Shown here one piece after another: positions 37,932 through 47,685 of a stretch of DNA of 64,000 nucleotides (position 1 is its first letter; each line of letters starts with the position of its first letter). The DNA comes from an uncultured Cellulophaga sp. (lineage in GTDB: Bacteria; Bacteroidota; Bacteroidia; Flavobacteriales; Flavobacteriaceae), in assembly GCA_947492955.1 (NCBI GenBank), contig CANLOV010000005.1, positions 1-64,000 of the forward strand, in the 5' to 3' direction. Position numbers and translations under genes: made by a program. The notes under the pieces are model-generated. The model saw only the letters and a program-made list of their open reading frames with translations, had not been told where the DNA came from and searched no databases.

Positions 37932-39509
37932 ATGAAAAATATAACTAAAAATTTAAAACCTCTGGGTGTTAGTTTCTTATTATTATTTGCATTTATAGCT
38001 TGTAAAGATGTAAAAAAAGAAAAATCCGATGTTAAAGAGGAAACAGCTAAAAAACCAAATATTGTTGTTATTTATATGGACGATTTAGGTTTTGGAGATG
38101 TAGGATTCAATGGTGCCAGAGCATTTAAAACTCCTAATATGGATAAGTTAGCAAACGGAGGTTTAAAATTTACTAATGGTTATGCTAGCTCTGCTACATG
38201 TACACCAAGTAGATATGCTTTATTAACAGGTGTATATCCTTGGAGAGATAAAGATGCAAAAATACTACCAGGAACAGCACCGCTACTTATTAAAACTGAT
38301 CAAATGACGATTCCAAAAATGCTAAAAACTAAAGGATACCAAACGGGTATTGTTGGAAAATGGCATTTAGGCTTAGGAGCAGGAAATGTAGATTGGAACA
38401 AGCATGTTAAACCAGGGCCTAATGAAGTAGGTTTCGATTATTCTTATATCATGGCTGCTACGCAAGATAGAGTACCTACGGTATATATAGAAGATGGAAA
38501 TGTTGTTGGCCTAGACCCTAATGATCCTATTGTAATAGATTATAAAAATAATTTTGAAGGACAACCTACAGGAAAAGATAATCCTGAATTATTAAAAATG
38601 ACTTGGCATCATGGCCATAATAATACCATAGTAAATGGTATTCCTAGAATTGGATTTATGAAAGGTGGAGAAAAAGCTAAATGGATAGATGAGGATATGG
38701 CAGACCATTTTTTAAAAGGAGCCCAAGACTATGTAAAAAAACATAAAAAAGAACCTTTCTTTTTATACTATGCAATGCAACAACCACATGTACCACGTAC
38801 ACCGCACCCTCGTTTTGTGGGTAAATCTGGTTTAGGAGCTCGTGGCGATGTTATTTTAGAAGCAGATTGGTGTATAGGTGAGTTTGTAAAAACATTAGAA
38901 GAAGAAGGTTTATTAGAGAATACACTTATTGTTTTTTCTAGTGATAATGGACCAGTTTTAAACGATGGTTATAATGATGAATCTGATACTAAAATAGGAG
39001 AACATACACCTTGGGGACCTTTTAGAGGTGGAAAATATAGCTTACTAGAAGCAGGAACTAACGTGCCGTTTTTTACCTATTGGAAAGGAATAATTAAACC
39101 AGGGAAAACAGATGCTTTAGTTTGTCAAATGGATTTGCTTTCTTCTTTAGCTGCTTTGGTAGATAGTGATATTAGAGTAGACGATAGTCAGGATTTATTA
39201 GATGTATTTTTAGGAGAATCTAACAAAGGAAGAGAAAATTTAGTGATAGAAGCTACTTCTAGAACAGCATTTCGCCAAGGAGATTGGGTAATGATACCAC
39301 CGTATGAACTTCCTGAAATAAATACGCAAGTAAATATAGAATTAGGAAATGCTAAAGAATATCAACTATATAATTTAAAAGAGGATATTGGGGAGAAAAA
39401 TAATTTAGCAACGGTAAATAAAGAAAAGTTAAAGGAAATGATAACTTCTTTTGAAAGTATAAGAGGTAAAGATTATAAAAAAAATGTAGGAGGTTTAAAA
39501 TTAAAATAA
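37932..39509 (+). CDS. S1-family sulfatase lipoprotein
   Basis: I chose the ATG at 37932 (525 residues) because it gives a clean lipoprotein signal (LLLFAFIAC, Cys 24); the frame continues upstream to 37827 without a signal. The formylglycine motif is C90-TPSR with a TG further on. PNIVVIYMDDLGFGDVGFNG binds calcium, and GKWHLGLG, HHGHN and SSDNGP are other hallmarks. It hydrolyses a sulfate ester, probably on an algal polysaccharide or oligosaccharide in the periplasm. It needs a maturase (anSME-type), not present here. Next to the L-fucose/L-galactose operon, so sulfated L-galactose or fucose is a plausible substrate. Confidence 0.92.
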   Translation: MKNITKNLKPLGVSFLLLFAFIACKDVKKEKSDVKEETAKKPNIVVIYMDDLGFGDVGFNGARAFKTPNMDKLANGGLKFTNGYASSATCTPSRYALLTGVYPWRDKDAKILPGTAPLLIKTDQMTIPKMLKTKGYQTGIVGKWHLGLGAGNVDWNKHVKPGPNEVGFDYSYIMAATQDRVPTVYIEDGNVVGLDPNDPIVIDYKNNFEGQPTGKDNPELLKMTWHHGHNNTIVNGIPRIGFMKGGEKAKWIDEDMADHFLKGAQDYVKKHKKEPFFLYYAMQQPHVPRTPHPRFVGKSGLGARGDVILEADWCIGEFVKTLEEEGLLENTLIVFSSDNGPVLNDGYNDESDTKIGEHTPWGPFRGGKYSLLEAGTNVPFFTYWKGIIKPGKTDALVCQMDLLSSLAALVDSDIRVDDSQDLLDVFLGESNKGRENLVIEATSRTAFRQGDWVMIPPYELPEINTQVNIELGNAKEYQLYNLKEDIGEKNNLATVNKEKLKEMITSFESIRGKDYKKNVGGLKLK

Positions 39510-39530
39510 CAGCCTTAAAATAATGTAAAT

Positions 39531-39566
39531 AAAAATGCCTGTGAAATTAGTATCACAGGCATTTTT
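39531..39566. terminator. Bidirectional terminator
   Basis: Perfect 14-base inverted repeat AAAAATGCCTGTGA / TCACAGGCATTTTT with an 8-base loop, between the sulfatase and the end of the sugar operon. Confidence 0.9.
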
Positions 39567-39579
39567 ATTTGCTATAAAG

Positions 39580-39921
39580 TTATAATTGAAAAACCTTTTC
39601 CATTTCAATCCATTTTTCACCGTTTTTAGCCCACGGTAGCTCTTGTTGGTATTTCCACATCAATTGCTCCCACTCTTGTACTTTAGGGTTGTTAGCGTCC
39701 ATCTCTGCCTTTTTATTAGGGTCAAAGGTTTCGTCTACTTCCATAATCATAAACATACGATTTCCTGTTAAGTAAATTTGCATGTCTACAATACCAGCAT
39801 CTTTTATACTAGCTGTAATCTCTGGCCAAGCATTACCAGTAGCATGGTATTCTTTATATTCTGCAATTAATTTGGGGTCGTCTTTTAAATCACAAGAAAG
39901 ACAGTATCTTTTTGTTTTCAT
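39580..39921 (-). CDS. L-fucose/L-rhamnose mutarotase (DUF718 family)
   Basis: A 113-residue dimeric alpha/beta-barrel enzyme that speeds the alpha/beta anomer exchange of a sugar. TKRYCLSCDLKDDPKLIAEYKEYH, AWPEITASIKDAGIVDMQIYL and RMFMIMEVDETFD are the RhaM-type motifs. Last gene of the minus-strand sugar operon, 12 bp after the permease. Here it probably acts on L-galactose or L-fucose. It is ended by the hairpin at 39531. Confidence 0.9.
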   Translation of the reverse strand: MKTKRYCLSCDLKDDPKLIAEYKEYHATGNAWPEITASIKDAGIVDMQIYLTGNRMFMIMEVDETFDPNKKAEMDANNPKVQEWEQLMWKYQQELPWAKNGEKWIEMEKVFQL

Positions 39922-39933
39922 TATTTATATAAT

Positions 39934-41253
39934 TTAAGCTTTATCTATTTTTGAAGCAAAAAAACCATATAAGCCCACAACAGCAATACATATCATAGGT
40001 ACTATAAAAGAAAATTTTACCTCAGGAACTCCCATTATTGTTGTATCTGCTAACTTATCTCCCCCTATATCTATAATAGATGCTTGGATTAATGGGAAAA
40101 ATGAACCTCCTACAATAGCCATTACTAAAAATGCTGATCCAATTTTAGCTTCATCTCCCATATCTTTTAATGCAATACCATAAATTGTAGGAAACATAAT
40201 AGACATAAATAATGAAATACAAACTAGAGATATTAATCCTGGCATCCCAGGAATTAATATTGCTCCTAAGCAACATACAACTGCTAAAACAGCAAACAAG
40301 GTTAATAATTTAGGAGCTTTCATTTTACTTAATAAAATTGTTCCTAAGAAACGCCCTCCTAGAAAAATACCCATAGCTATCATATTCATGTAAGTTGCAT
40401 TAATATCACTGCCCGTAGATTCGTTTAAATATTGAACATATTGAAAAATAGCAGTCCAACACATAATTTGGGCACCTACATAAAACATCTGTGCAATAAC
40501 ACCTGGAAAGAAAGCTTTCTTTTTAAATATTTTTCTTATAGACTCACTAAAACTTAAAGAGACTTCTTTTTGAACATTTGGAATTTTAGTCATAGCAATG
40601 ACAACTAGTATAACTAACACAACAACACCTATTCCTATGTAAGGATAACTTATAATACTTAAATCTTCTGTTTTTATTGCTGCTTTTGTTGCACTATCCA
40701 ATGCTGCATAAGTATTTTCATCATAATTAGCTGATTTTATTTGACTTAAAACCACAAACTGAGCAACCATCATCCCAGTTAAAGAACCAATAGGGTTAAA
40801 AGATTGTGCTAAATTTAAACGTTGTGTAGCCGTTTCTTTATCACCTAAAGACAACATAAGAGGGTTTGATGTAGTTTCTAATAAAGCTAACCCACATGTA
40901 ATCACATATAAAGAAATTAAGAAGAAGGTATAATTCTCTAAAACAGAAGCAGGATAAAACAAAAACGCTCCAACAGCATACAATGTTAGTCCCAATAAAA
41001 TCCCAGACTTATAACTATATTTTTTAATAAACAAAGCTGCCGGTAGTGCCATGCAAAAATATCCAAAATAAAAAGCAGCCTGTACTAAATATGCTTGAAA
41101 CCAACTAAGTTCTGGCATTACCTTTTTAAATGCTGATACCATAGGGTTTGTAACATCATTTGCAAAACCCCAAAGAGCAAATAAAGAGGTAATAATTATA
41201 AAAGGAAATAAGAGTTCTTTCCTAACTACAGGAATTTTAGCTGATTTATTCAT
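39934..41253 (-). CDS. fucP: L-fucose permease-type proton symporter (FucP, MFS)
   Basis: A 439-residue inner-membrane protein with about twelve helices. FALWGFANDVTNPMV is the signature of the FucP/GlcP sugar-proton symporters, followed by AALFIKKYSYKSGILLGL and LGLLETTSNP-like CGLALLETTSNPLMLSLG. These take up L-fucose, L-galactose or D-glucose/galactose. In this operon of L-galactose-type enzymes, L-galactose or L-fucose is the probable substrate. Most likely co-transcribed with the mutarotase and SDR genes. Confidence 0.9.
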   Translation of the reverse strand: MNKSAKIPVVRKELLFPFIIITSLFALWGFANDVTNPMVSAFKKVMPELSWFQAYLVQAAFYFGYFCMALPAALFIKKYSYKSGILLGLTLYAVGAFLFYPASVLENYTFFLISLYVITCGLALLETTSNPLMLSLGDKETATQRLNLAQSFNPIGSLTGMMVAQFVVLSQIKSANYDENTYAALDSATKAAIKTEDLSIISYPYIGIGVVVLVILVVIAMTKIPNVQKEVSLSFSESIRKIFKKKAFFPGVIAQMFYVGAQIMCWTAIFQYVQYLNESTGSDINATYMNMIAMGIFLGGRFLGTILLSKMKAPKLLTLFAVLAVVCCLGAILIPGMPGLISLVCISLFMSIMFPTIYGIALKDMGDEAKIGSAFLVMAIVGGSFFPLIQASIIDIGGDKLADTTIMGVPEVKFSFIVPMICIAVVGLYGFFASKIDKA

Positions 41254-41355
41254 TCTTTTTGGTTTAGATTAATATTTTAAATAAATACTCTAGCAAATTA
41301 ATAAGACAAAACGAACTTATCTATCACTTTACTCTTTTATTGTACAACATATGTT

Positions 41356-42147
41356 TTATTCTGTTAATAAAGACCTATCTAAGTGTACATAACCACCATC
41401 TACAGTAATAAACTGCCCTGTAGTATGCGATGACTTTTCCGAAATTGTAAATAAACACTGATCTGCAATTTCTTGCGGAGTGGTCATTCTATTTTCTAAC
41501 GGAATCTTTTTTACAATAGATTGTAACTTTTCTTCTCCGTTTTCTAAAGTATCAATCCAATTTTGATAGGCAGGTGTCCAGCTTTCAGCAATAATAATAG
41601 CATTAGAGCGTATACCATCTTTAATTAAATCTACAGCCCACTCACGAGTTAAACCGGCAACACCACCTTTTGATGCTGCATAACCAGAAGTTCCTCCCTG
41701 ACCCGTAAGCCCTACTTTAGAACCAATATTTAAGATGTTTCCTTTTGCTTTTTTTAGCATTGGTAAGCAATACTTTGTCATGGCAAAGAAACTTACTAGA
41801 TTTAATTTTAAAGACCACATAAAATCTTCCATAGATGCATCTAAACCTGCACCATCGTTTACGCCCACGTTATTTATTAAAGCATCTACACGCCCGTATT
41901 TTTTTTCTATAACTTCAGCAGCAGCTTTAATTTGTGTATGGTCCGATAAGTCTGTTTTTACAAAAATGGAATCTATGCCACGTGCTTGTAATGCTTCTGC
42001 ATAACCTATTCCACGATCGTTACGACAAACAATTACAGGAATTGCTCCTTCATTAGCCAATGATTGTACTATTGTTTCTCCTATACTCCCTTTTATTCCT
42101 GCAGCACCAGTGACTACAACTACTTTGTTTTTTAATCCTAAATCCAT
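41356..42147 (-). CDS. SDR-family L-fucose/L-galactose dehydrogenase
   Basis: A 263-residue short-chain dehydrogenase. TGAAGIKGSIG near residues 13-23 binds NAD(P), the NNVG motif follows near 92, and the catalytic Ser143, Tyr156 (GYAASKGG) and Lys160 are present. Relatives in fucose operons oxidise L-fucose or L-galactose at C1 to the lactone. In this locus it would make L-galactono-1,5-lactone for the downstream lactonase. It starts 2 bp before the lactonase stop on the same strand. Specificity between L-fucose and L-galactose cannot be read from sequence. Confidence 0.85.
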   Translation of the reverse strand: MDLGLKNKVVVVTGAAGIKGSIGETIVQSLANEGAIPVIVCRNDRGIGYAEALQARGIDSIFVKTDLSDHTQIKAAAEVIEKKYGRVDALINNVGVNDGAGLDASMEDFMWSLKLNLVSFFAMTKYCLPMLKKAKGNILNIGSKVGLTGQGGTSGYAASKGGVAGLTREWAVDLIKDGIRSNAIIIAESWTPAYQNWIDTLENGEEKLQSIVKKIPLENRMTTPQEIADQCLFTISEKSSHTTGQFITVDGGYVHLDRSLLTE

Positions 42148-42149
42148 TT

Positions 42150-42977
42150 TTATAAGTTGTAAAATTCCATAGCATTTAATCCCATAATTTTTTCTTGTTC
42201 AGCGGGGCTTAGTTTTGCTATAAAGTTTGTGGTTAATTCTTTTACTTTTTTATAGTTTCCTGCTACCAAACATACAGGCCAATCTGATCCATACATAAGT
42301 CTATTAGGCCCAAAAGCTTCTAAAACCAAATTCATATAAGGCTCTATTTGTGCAGGTGTCCAAGAATTGTAATCTGCTTCTGTGATCATACCAGAAAGTT
42401 TACAGCTTACATTTTCGTAGGAGGCAACTTCTTTCATTAAAGCAGCCCACCCCTCATAAAAACCATCTTTTATGTAAGGCTTAGCAATATGATCAATAAC
42501 AAATTTTTGGTTTGGAAACTTTTTTACAAATTCTAATGTAGCTCCTAATTGGTGCGGAAATATTAGAATATCGTAAGTATAATTAAACTCTTTTAGAGCA
42601 GAAATACCATTTAAAAAATTAGGCCTTAGTAAAAAGTTGTGGTCTGGTTCTCCTTGTACTACATGCCTAAAACCTTTTACTTTATTAAATTGACTATACT
42701 TTTCTAAATCTGTTTTAACAGTATTGCTTCTTAAATCTACCCACCCAACAATACCTTTAATAAAATCGTTTTCATTTGCAAGTTGAATAAGAAAGTCTGT
42801 TTCTGCTAATGTTTGGTCTGCTTGTACAGCAACACACCCATCAATAGTATTTTCCTGATATACCTTTTTTAAATCTGACGGACTAAAATCTCTACGGATT
42901 ACAGCCATATCGTCGTCTATCCATTCGTGTTTTACGGGTTCGTAATTCCAAAAATGCTGATGAGAATCTATAGTCAT
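42150..42977 (-). CDS. Amidohydrolase-superfamily sugar lactonase (L-fucono/L-galactono-lactonase type)
   Basis: A 275-residue TIM-barrel hydrolase of the COG3618 type. TIDSHQHFWNY carries the metal-binding HxH, FVIDHIAKPYI the later His, and LMYGSDWPV the final Asp. Family members open L-fucono-, L-rhamnono- and L-galactono-1,5-lactones. It is between the SDR gene and the fucosidase gene in the sugar operon. It probably hydrolyses L-galactono-1,5-lactone and possibly L-fuconolactone. Confidence 0.88.
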   Translation of the reverse strand: MTIDSHQHFWNYEPVKHEWIDDDMAVIRRDFSPSDLKKVYQENTIDGCVAVQADQTLAETDFLIQLANENDFIKGIVGWVDLRSNTVKTDLEKYSQFNKVKGFRHVVQGEPDHNFLLRPNFLNGISALKEFNYTYDILIFPHQLGATLEFVKKFPNQKFVIDHIAKPYIKDGFYEGWAALMKEVASYENVSCKLSGMITEADYNSWTPAQIEPYMNLVLEAFGPNRLMYGSDWPVCLVAGNYKKVKELTTNFIAKLSPAEQEKIMGLNAMEFYNL

Positions 42978-42981
42978 TTTA

Positions 42982-44526
42982 TTATTGTGAAATGGTTACT
43001 TTTATTACTGTTGCCAACTCATTTATCTGTTGCGTAGGCGCTTTTATATGTAGCCCTTCTTCATCTAAGTTCCATGTTATTTTTTCATCACTTCCTAAAA
43101 ACGAAACCGTTTCTATAGCTACCTCATCGTGGATATTTTTTTTAGCAAATGATTCTAAAAGTAATTCTTTATTAGAGGCTACAGTTCCTAGTATAATACC
43201 ATAAATGTTATAATCCTTGGTGGTATATCTAATATCTTTATTAGAATATTTTAATTTTATAAAGGCCTTATGGTTTTTAAAATGTCCTTTAGGTTCTTTC
43301 GTTGGTCCTTCCCCAAAAGTGTACCAAGCTTCGGTATCATAAATTGCTTCGCCATATTTTTTTAACCAATCTCCCATTTTTAATAAACCATCTTTTTGGT
43401 TTTCTGGGATAGTACCATCTGCTTTTGGAGATACATTTAATAACAAAACACCATTTTTACTGGTAATATCTACAAGCATATGCAGAATATCCTTAGCTGG
43501 TTTTACCCCTAAATTTTCTGTATAACACCAACTACCATCACTAATAGTAGCATCTGTCATCCATGTTTTTGTACCAATTACATTTTTACGTGCCTGTTCT
43601 AAATCGTCTACACTTAAAGACAAAGGTAAATCGTGTTGTTTTCTACCAATAACAACTTCTTTTCCTAATTCATGGGCTTTATTTAAGTAATAAGCAGCAA
43701 ATTCTTTTCTGTAGTTTTCAGGAATATCACCCAATACATAATCGAACCAAACAATATCTGGGTTATAGTTATCTATAACTTCTTTTAATTTCCCTAACCA
43801 TATTTCTTTATACCATTTTTCTGGTTCCATATTACCATAAAGCAATTGTAATTCTGGGTCGTTAGAACTTGTTGGCATTCCTTCAAAATATGGAAAATGA
43901 CTTATAGAAACTTCTTTTCCTAATTCTGTACTACGTTGTAAATTTTTAGAGTGATGAAAAGTGGTTATTAATTTCATATCTAAGGCTCTAATTGCCTCTG
44001 CTATTTCACCTGTAATATCGCGTTTAGGGCCTTTATTAACAACATTCCAAGGCGTTACTTTACTATCCCACATCGCAAAACCATCATGGTGTTCTGCTAC
44101 AGGACCTGCAAATTGTGCTCCTGCATCTTTAAATAATTGTGCCCATTCTTTAGCATTAAATTTTTCTGCCTTAAACATAGGTACAAAATCGTGATATCCA
44201 AATTCTGATAGTTCTCCGTATTTTTCTACATGGTGTTTGTACACTTTATGGTCTTTAAAATGCATGTGTCTTGGATACCATTCATTATGAAAAGCAGGAA
44301 CGGAGTATACTCCCCAGTGAAAATAGATGCCTAATTTGGCATTTTTAAACCATTCTGGAGATTCGTTATGTTTTCCTAAAGATTGCCAGTCTGGAGTGTA
44401 TTTAGGGGCAGTAACGGCTTCTTTTATTGTGTTAGGAGCTGTTTCTTTTGTGTTCTTTTCTGTACAACTAGAAATAATAGATAGCACTAAAAGAAGGCTT
44501 AAAATTTTTGAAGATATCCGATTCAT
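42982..44526 (-). CDS. GH29 alpha-L-fucosidase (or alpha-L-galactosidase) lipoprotein
   Basis: A 514-residue glycoside hydrolase with a lipoprotein signal (LLLVLSIISSC, Cys 21). WFKNAKLGIYFHWGVYSVPAF and GAQFAGPVAEHHDGFAMWDS are GH29 hallmarks, and NPDIVWFDYVLGD, near residue 270, contains the nucleophile aspartate. It releases alpha-L-fucose, or by stereochemistry alpha-L-galactose, from chain ends in the periplasm. Its place in the operon links it to the L-galactose route. GH29 enzymes with L-galactosidase activity are known in principle; specificity here is unproven. Confidence 0.9.
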   Translation of the reverse strand: MNRISSKILSLLLVLSIISSCTEKNTKETAPNTIKEAVTAPKYTPDWQSLGKHNESPEWFKNAKLGIYFHWGVYSVPAFHNEWYPRHMHFKDHKVYKHHVEKYGELSEFGYHDFVPMFKAEKFNAKEWAQLFKDAGAQFAGPVAEHHDGFAMWDSKVTPWNVVNKGPKRDITGEIAEAIRALDMKLITTFHHSKNLQRSTELGKEVSISHFPYFEGMPTSSNDPELQLLYGNMEPEKWYKEIWLGKLKEVIDNYNPDIVWFDYVLGDIPENYRKEFAAYYLNKAHELGKEVVIGRKQHDLPLSLSVDDLEQARKNVIGTKTWMTDATISDGSWCYTENLGVKPAKDILHMLVDITSKNGVLLLNVSPKADGTIPENQKDGLLKMGDWLKKYGEAIYDTEAWYTFGEGPTKEPKGHFKNHKAFIKLKYSNKDIRYTTKDYNIYGIILGTVASNKELLLESFAKKNIHDEVAIETVSFLGSDEKITWNLDEEGLHIKAPTQQINELATVIKVTISQ

Positions 44527-44535
44527 AATATAATT

Positions 44536-45996
44536 TTATATACTTAATTGAGATTTAAGTACTGTTTCTATTCCGTTTTGGTCTATAGCTTCTAAGTTTT
44601 TAGCAACAGCAGTAGCTAAACCATCTATAGCGTTTAAATTTATTCCCCAAATAGTAGTATTTTCTAATAGTTGAACAACTAATTCTGAATAACTAATTTC
44701 TTCAGCTTCTTTTTTATTCCAAACAGTTTTAAAAAAGGCTAGTGTTTCAGGAGCATCATTTACTGCAATAAGCTCATTATTATATTCTCCTTTATAAAAA
44801 CGAATAAGGCAGGATAAAGCAAATACAATACGTTTTGGTAATTTATTTTGGCTATCATTATATTCTTTTAAGGCAGGATAAAGCCTTGCTATAAATTTAG
44901 AAGTACTATTTAATGATATACTGATTAAGAAATGTTTTAGGGTAGGGTTTTTAAACCTGTCTAATACTGCATTTACAAAAGCATTGAGTTCTTCTTTTGG
45001 AAAATCTTGAAGCGTTTTGGTAATTTCTTTGGAAAGAACTTCGTTTACATATTTAAGAATTAATGGGTTATCCATAGATTCTTTAACTGTTCTAAGTCCT
45101 GCTAAATAAGCAACAGGAACTAATGAAGTATGTGCTCCGTTAAGAATACGTACTTTCATTTCTCTATAAGCTCTAGCGTCTTTTACAAACTGAACATTAA
45201 GGTTTGTTTGCCCAAAAGGCAATTCTTTTTCTACAATAGCATCTCCTTGTATTACCCAACTATGGTAATCTTCACCAGCAACTAATAATTTATCATTAAA
45301 ATTAAGCTCTTTTAAAATAGCTTCTGAACGTTCTTTTGGATAACCAGAAACAATACGATCTACAAGCGTATTACAGAAATAATTGTAATTTTTTATCCAA
45401 GAGATAAAATCATTAGAAAGACCAAAGTGTTTTGCATATTGAAGAACAGTTGCTTTTAAAGCATCTCCATTTTGTTCTATTAACTCGCAAGGCAATAAAA
45501 TACAGCCTTTATCTTTTGCTCCTTTAAAATGCTGAAATCTATGGTGTAACCAAACGGTTAGTTTTGCAGGAAACTCATGCGGAGGATTATCATTTAGGGT
45601 ATCAGAATCAGAAAATTTTATACCAGATTCTGTAGTATTAGAAACAATAAATCTAATAGTTTCACTTTCTGCTAATGCTATGTATGTATCCCATTCGGTA
45701 TAGGGTTGTATAACACGACTAACACTTTCTACTAAAGTTAAATTAGAAACAAGTTCTCCTTTACGAATACCATCTAAGGCAACATAAAATAAACCATCTT
45801 GTTCTTTTAGCTCTGTATAGTCACCTCTTTTTGTGGGTTTAATAACTACAACACTACCATTAAAATTGGTTTCTTTATTTAGAGCATCAAACATCCAATT
45901 AGCAAAAGCACGTAAAAAATTACCCCCTCCAAATTGTAATACCCTTTCTGGGGCTATATGTTGTGTTTTTGTTGTTTGTCTGTTTAATAATTGCAT
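44536..45996 (-). CDS. uxaB: Tagaturonate reductase (altronate oxidoreductase)
   Basis: A 486-residue mannitol-dehydrogenase-family enzyme that interconverts D-tagaturonate and D-altronate with NADH. PERVLQFGGGNFLRAFANWMFD holds the NAD-binding GxGxF-type motif near residues 20-30; RIVSGYPK and RILNGAHTSLVPVAYLAG carry the catalytic Lys/Asn/His region. It lacks the long N-terminal extensions of mannitol dehydrogenases. Neighbour uxaA is the next enzyme in the pathway, which strongly supports the assignment. Confidence 0.92.
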   Translation of the reverse strand: MQLLNRQTTKTQHIAPERVLQFGGGNFLRAFANWMFDALNKETNFNGSVVVIKPTKRGDYTELKEQDGLFYVALDGIRKGELVSNLTLVESVSRVIQPYTEWDTYIALAESETIRFIVSNTTESGIKFSDSDTLNDNPPHEFPAKLTVWLHHRFQHFKGAKDKGCILLPCELIEQNGDALKATVLQYAKHFGLSNDFISWIKNYNYFCNTLVDRIVSGYPKERSEAILKELNFNDKLLVAGEDYHSWVIQGDAIVEKELPFGQTNLNVQFVKDARAYREMKVRILNGAHTSLVPVAYLAGLRTVKESMDNPLILKYVNEVLSKEITKTLQDFPKEELNAFVNAVLDRFKNPTLKHFLISISLNSTSKFIARLYPALKEYNDSQNKLPKRIVFALSCLIRFYKGEYNNELIAVNDAPETLAFFKTVWNKKEAEEISYSELVVQLLENTTIWGINLNAIDGLATAVAKNLEAIDQNGIETVLKSQLSI

Positions 45997-46016
45997 TTAC
46001 GGTTTGTGCTATATAA

Positions 46017-47669
46017 TTATAATGAAATTCCTCTTTTCCAAGGAATAAAATCGTTTTGACCTTTAAGGTCTGCTTTGGCAGCTATTTCTCCGCTAGCTAC
46101 TTTTATAATGTGTTCTAATATTTTTTCTCCCATGCTTTCTATGGTATCTTCTCCAGAGATAACTGTACCAGCATTTATATCTATAATATCATTCATTTTT
46201 TCGAACAAATGAGTATTGCTAGACATTTTTAAAACGGGAGCAATTGGGTTTCCTGTAGGTGTTCCTAAGCCAGTAGTAAAAACAATAATATTGCATCCAG
46301 AACCAGCTAAACCAGTAGTACTTTCTACATCGTTACCCGGCGTACAAAGTAAATTTAAACCTGGTTTTGTAATTTTTTCTGTATAATCTAAAACTTTGGT
46401 AACTGGTGATGTTCCTCCTTTTTTTGCTGCACCAGCAGATTTCATGGCATCGGTTATTAAGCCATCTTTAATATTTCCTGGTGAAGGGTTATTTTCAAAA
46501 CCAGAACCTACAGCTACAGCTGCTGCTGAATAAGAACGCATAAGAGAAGAGAATTTTTTTGCATCTTCTTGCTGTTCACATCTATTAATTAGGTCTTGTT
46601 CTACTCCATTGAGTTCAGGAAATTCTGAAAGTATAGGTGAACCTCCTAAGCCAACTAATAAATCCGATGCATACCCTAGTGCTGGGTTTGCAGAGATACC
46701 AGAAAAACCATCGGAACCACCACATTCTAGTCCTAGAACTAGCTTGTTTAAAGGTGCTGGTTTGCGTTCTATTTTATTGGCTTCGGTTAAACCTACAAAA
46801 GTATGTTTTACAGCCTCTTCTATTAATTTTCTTTCACTAGCGCTTTTTTGCTGTTCTAGATAATGTATAGGCTTAGAAAAGTTAGGGTCTTTTTCTAGAA
46901 TTGCTTTTTGTAGCATATCTATTTGTGCATTTTGGCACCCTAAACTAAAAATGGTTGCTCCTGCTACATTACTGTTGGTAATATAACCGGCTAAGAGTTT
47001 ACAGAGTATTTCTGAATCTTGGCGAATACCGCCACAACCGCCATCGTGCTTTAAAAATTTTATACCATCAACATTTGGGAAAACTCTATTTTTAGACATT
47101 TCCTCTTTCGTAGTAATGATGGGTGTATTGTATAAATCGTCTGTAGAAGCACCCGATTTATATTTGTTAATTAATGCTGAGGTATCTACAGCAAAATCTT
47201 TTTTTGTTTGGTAGCCTAAAGCATCAGATAATGCTGCTTCTAGCACATCTATATTTCTATTTTCACAGAAGGTTAAGGGAATTACCAACCAGTAATTCCC
47301 TGTCCCTACACTACCGTCTGCTCTATGATATCCATTAAAGGTTCTTCCTTTAAATTTTGATATGTCTGGAGCTTTCCAAGTAAATTTTTCGTTAGCATCA
47401 TTAAAATCTGCAGAAGCATGCTTTACGTTTTCTATGGTGATTGCTGTTCCTTTTTGGATAGGTAAAACGGCCTTACCAATTAGAACACCATACATAAATA
47501 TTTGATCACCAATGTTAAAATCATTTAAAGCAAATTTGTGTTTGCCTTTTATGTTTTCTTTTAAGTCAAATGTTTGCCCAGCAATAGTAACAGTTGTTCC
47601 TTGTTCTAAATTATGAATAGCAACAATAATATTATCTTTTGGATCTATTTGAACGTAACTTTTGGGCAT
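46017..47669 (-). CDS. uxaA: Altronate dehydratase
   Basis: A 550-residue UxaA-family dehydratase that converts D-altronate to 2-keto-3-deoxy-D-gluconate. An N-terminal SAF-like domain (residues about 1-95) precedes the catalytic domain: FNGYHRADGSVGTGNYWLVIP, KHDGGCGGIRQDSE, LGLECGGSDGFSGISANPALG and FTTGLGTPTGNPIAPVLK. Length is normal for the fused two-domain form. It lies between uxaB and the KDPG aldolase gene. Confidence 0.92.
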   Translation of the reverse strand: MPKSYVQIDPKDNIIVAIHNLEQGTTVTIAGQTFDLKENIKGKHKFALNDFNIGDQIFMYGVLIGKAVLPIQKGTAITIENVKHASADFNDANEKFTWKAPDISKFKGRTFNGYHRADGSVGTGNYWLVIPLTFCENRNIDVLEAALSDALGYQTKKDFAVDTSALINKYKSGASTDDLYNTPIITTKEEMSKNRVFPNVDGIKFLKHDGGCGGIRQDSEILCKLLAGYITNSNVAGATIFSLGCQNAQIDMLQKAILEKDPNFSKPIHYLEQQKSASERKLIEEAVKHTFVGLTEANKIERKPAPLNKLVLGLECGGSDGFSGISANPALGYASDLLVGLGGSPILSEFPELNGVEQDLINRCEQQEDAKKFSSLMRSYSAAAVAVGSGFENNPSPGNIKDGLITDAMKSAGAAKKGGTSPVTKVLDYTEKITKPGLNLLCTPGNDVESTTGLAGSGCNIIVFTTGLGTPTGNPIAPVLKMSSNTHLFEKMNDIIDINAGTVISGEDTIESMGEKILEHIIKVASGEIAAKADLKGQNDFIPWKRGISL

Positions 47670-47685
47670 GCTTTGGTTTTAATAA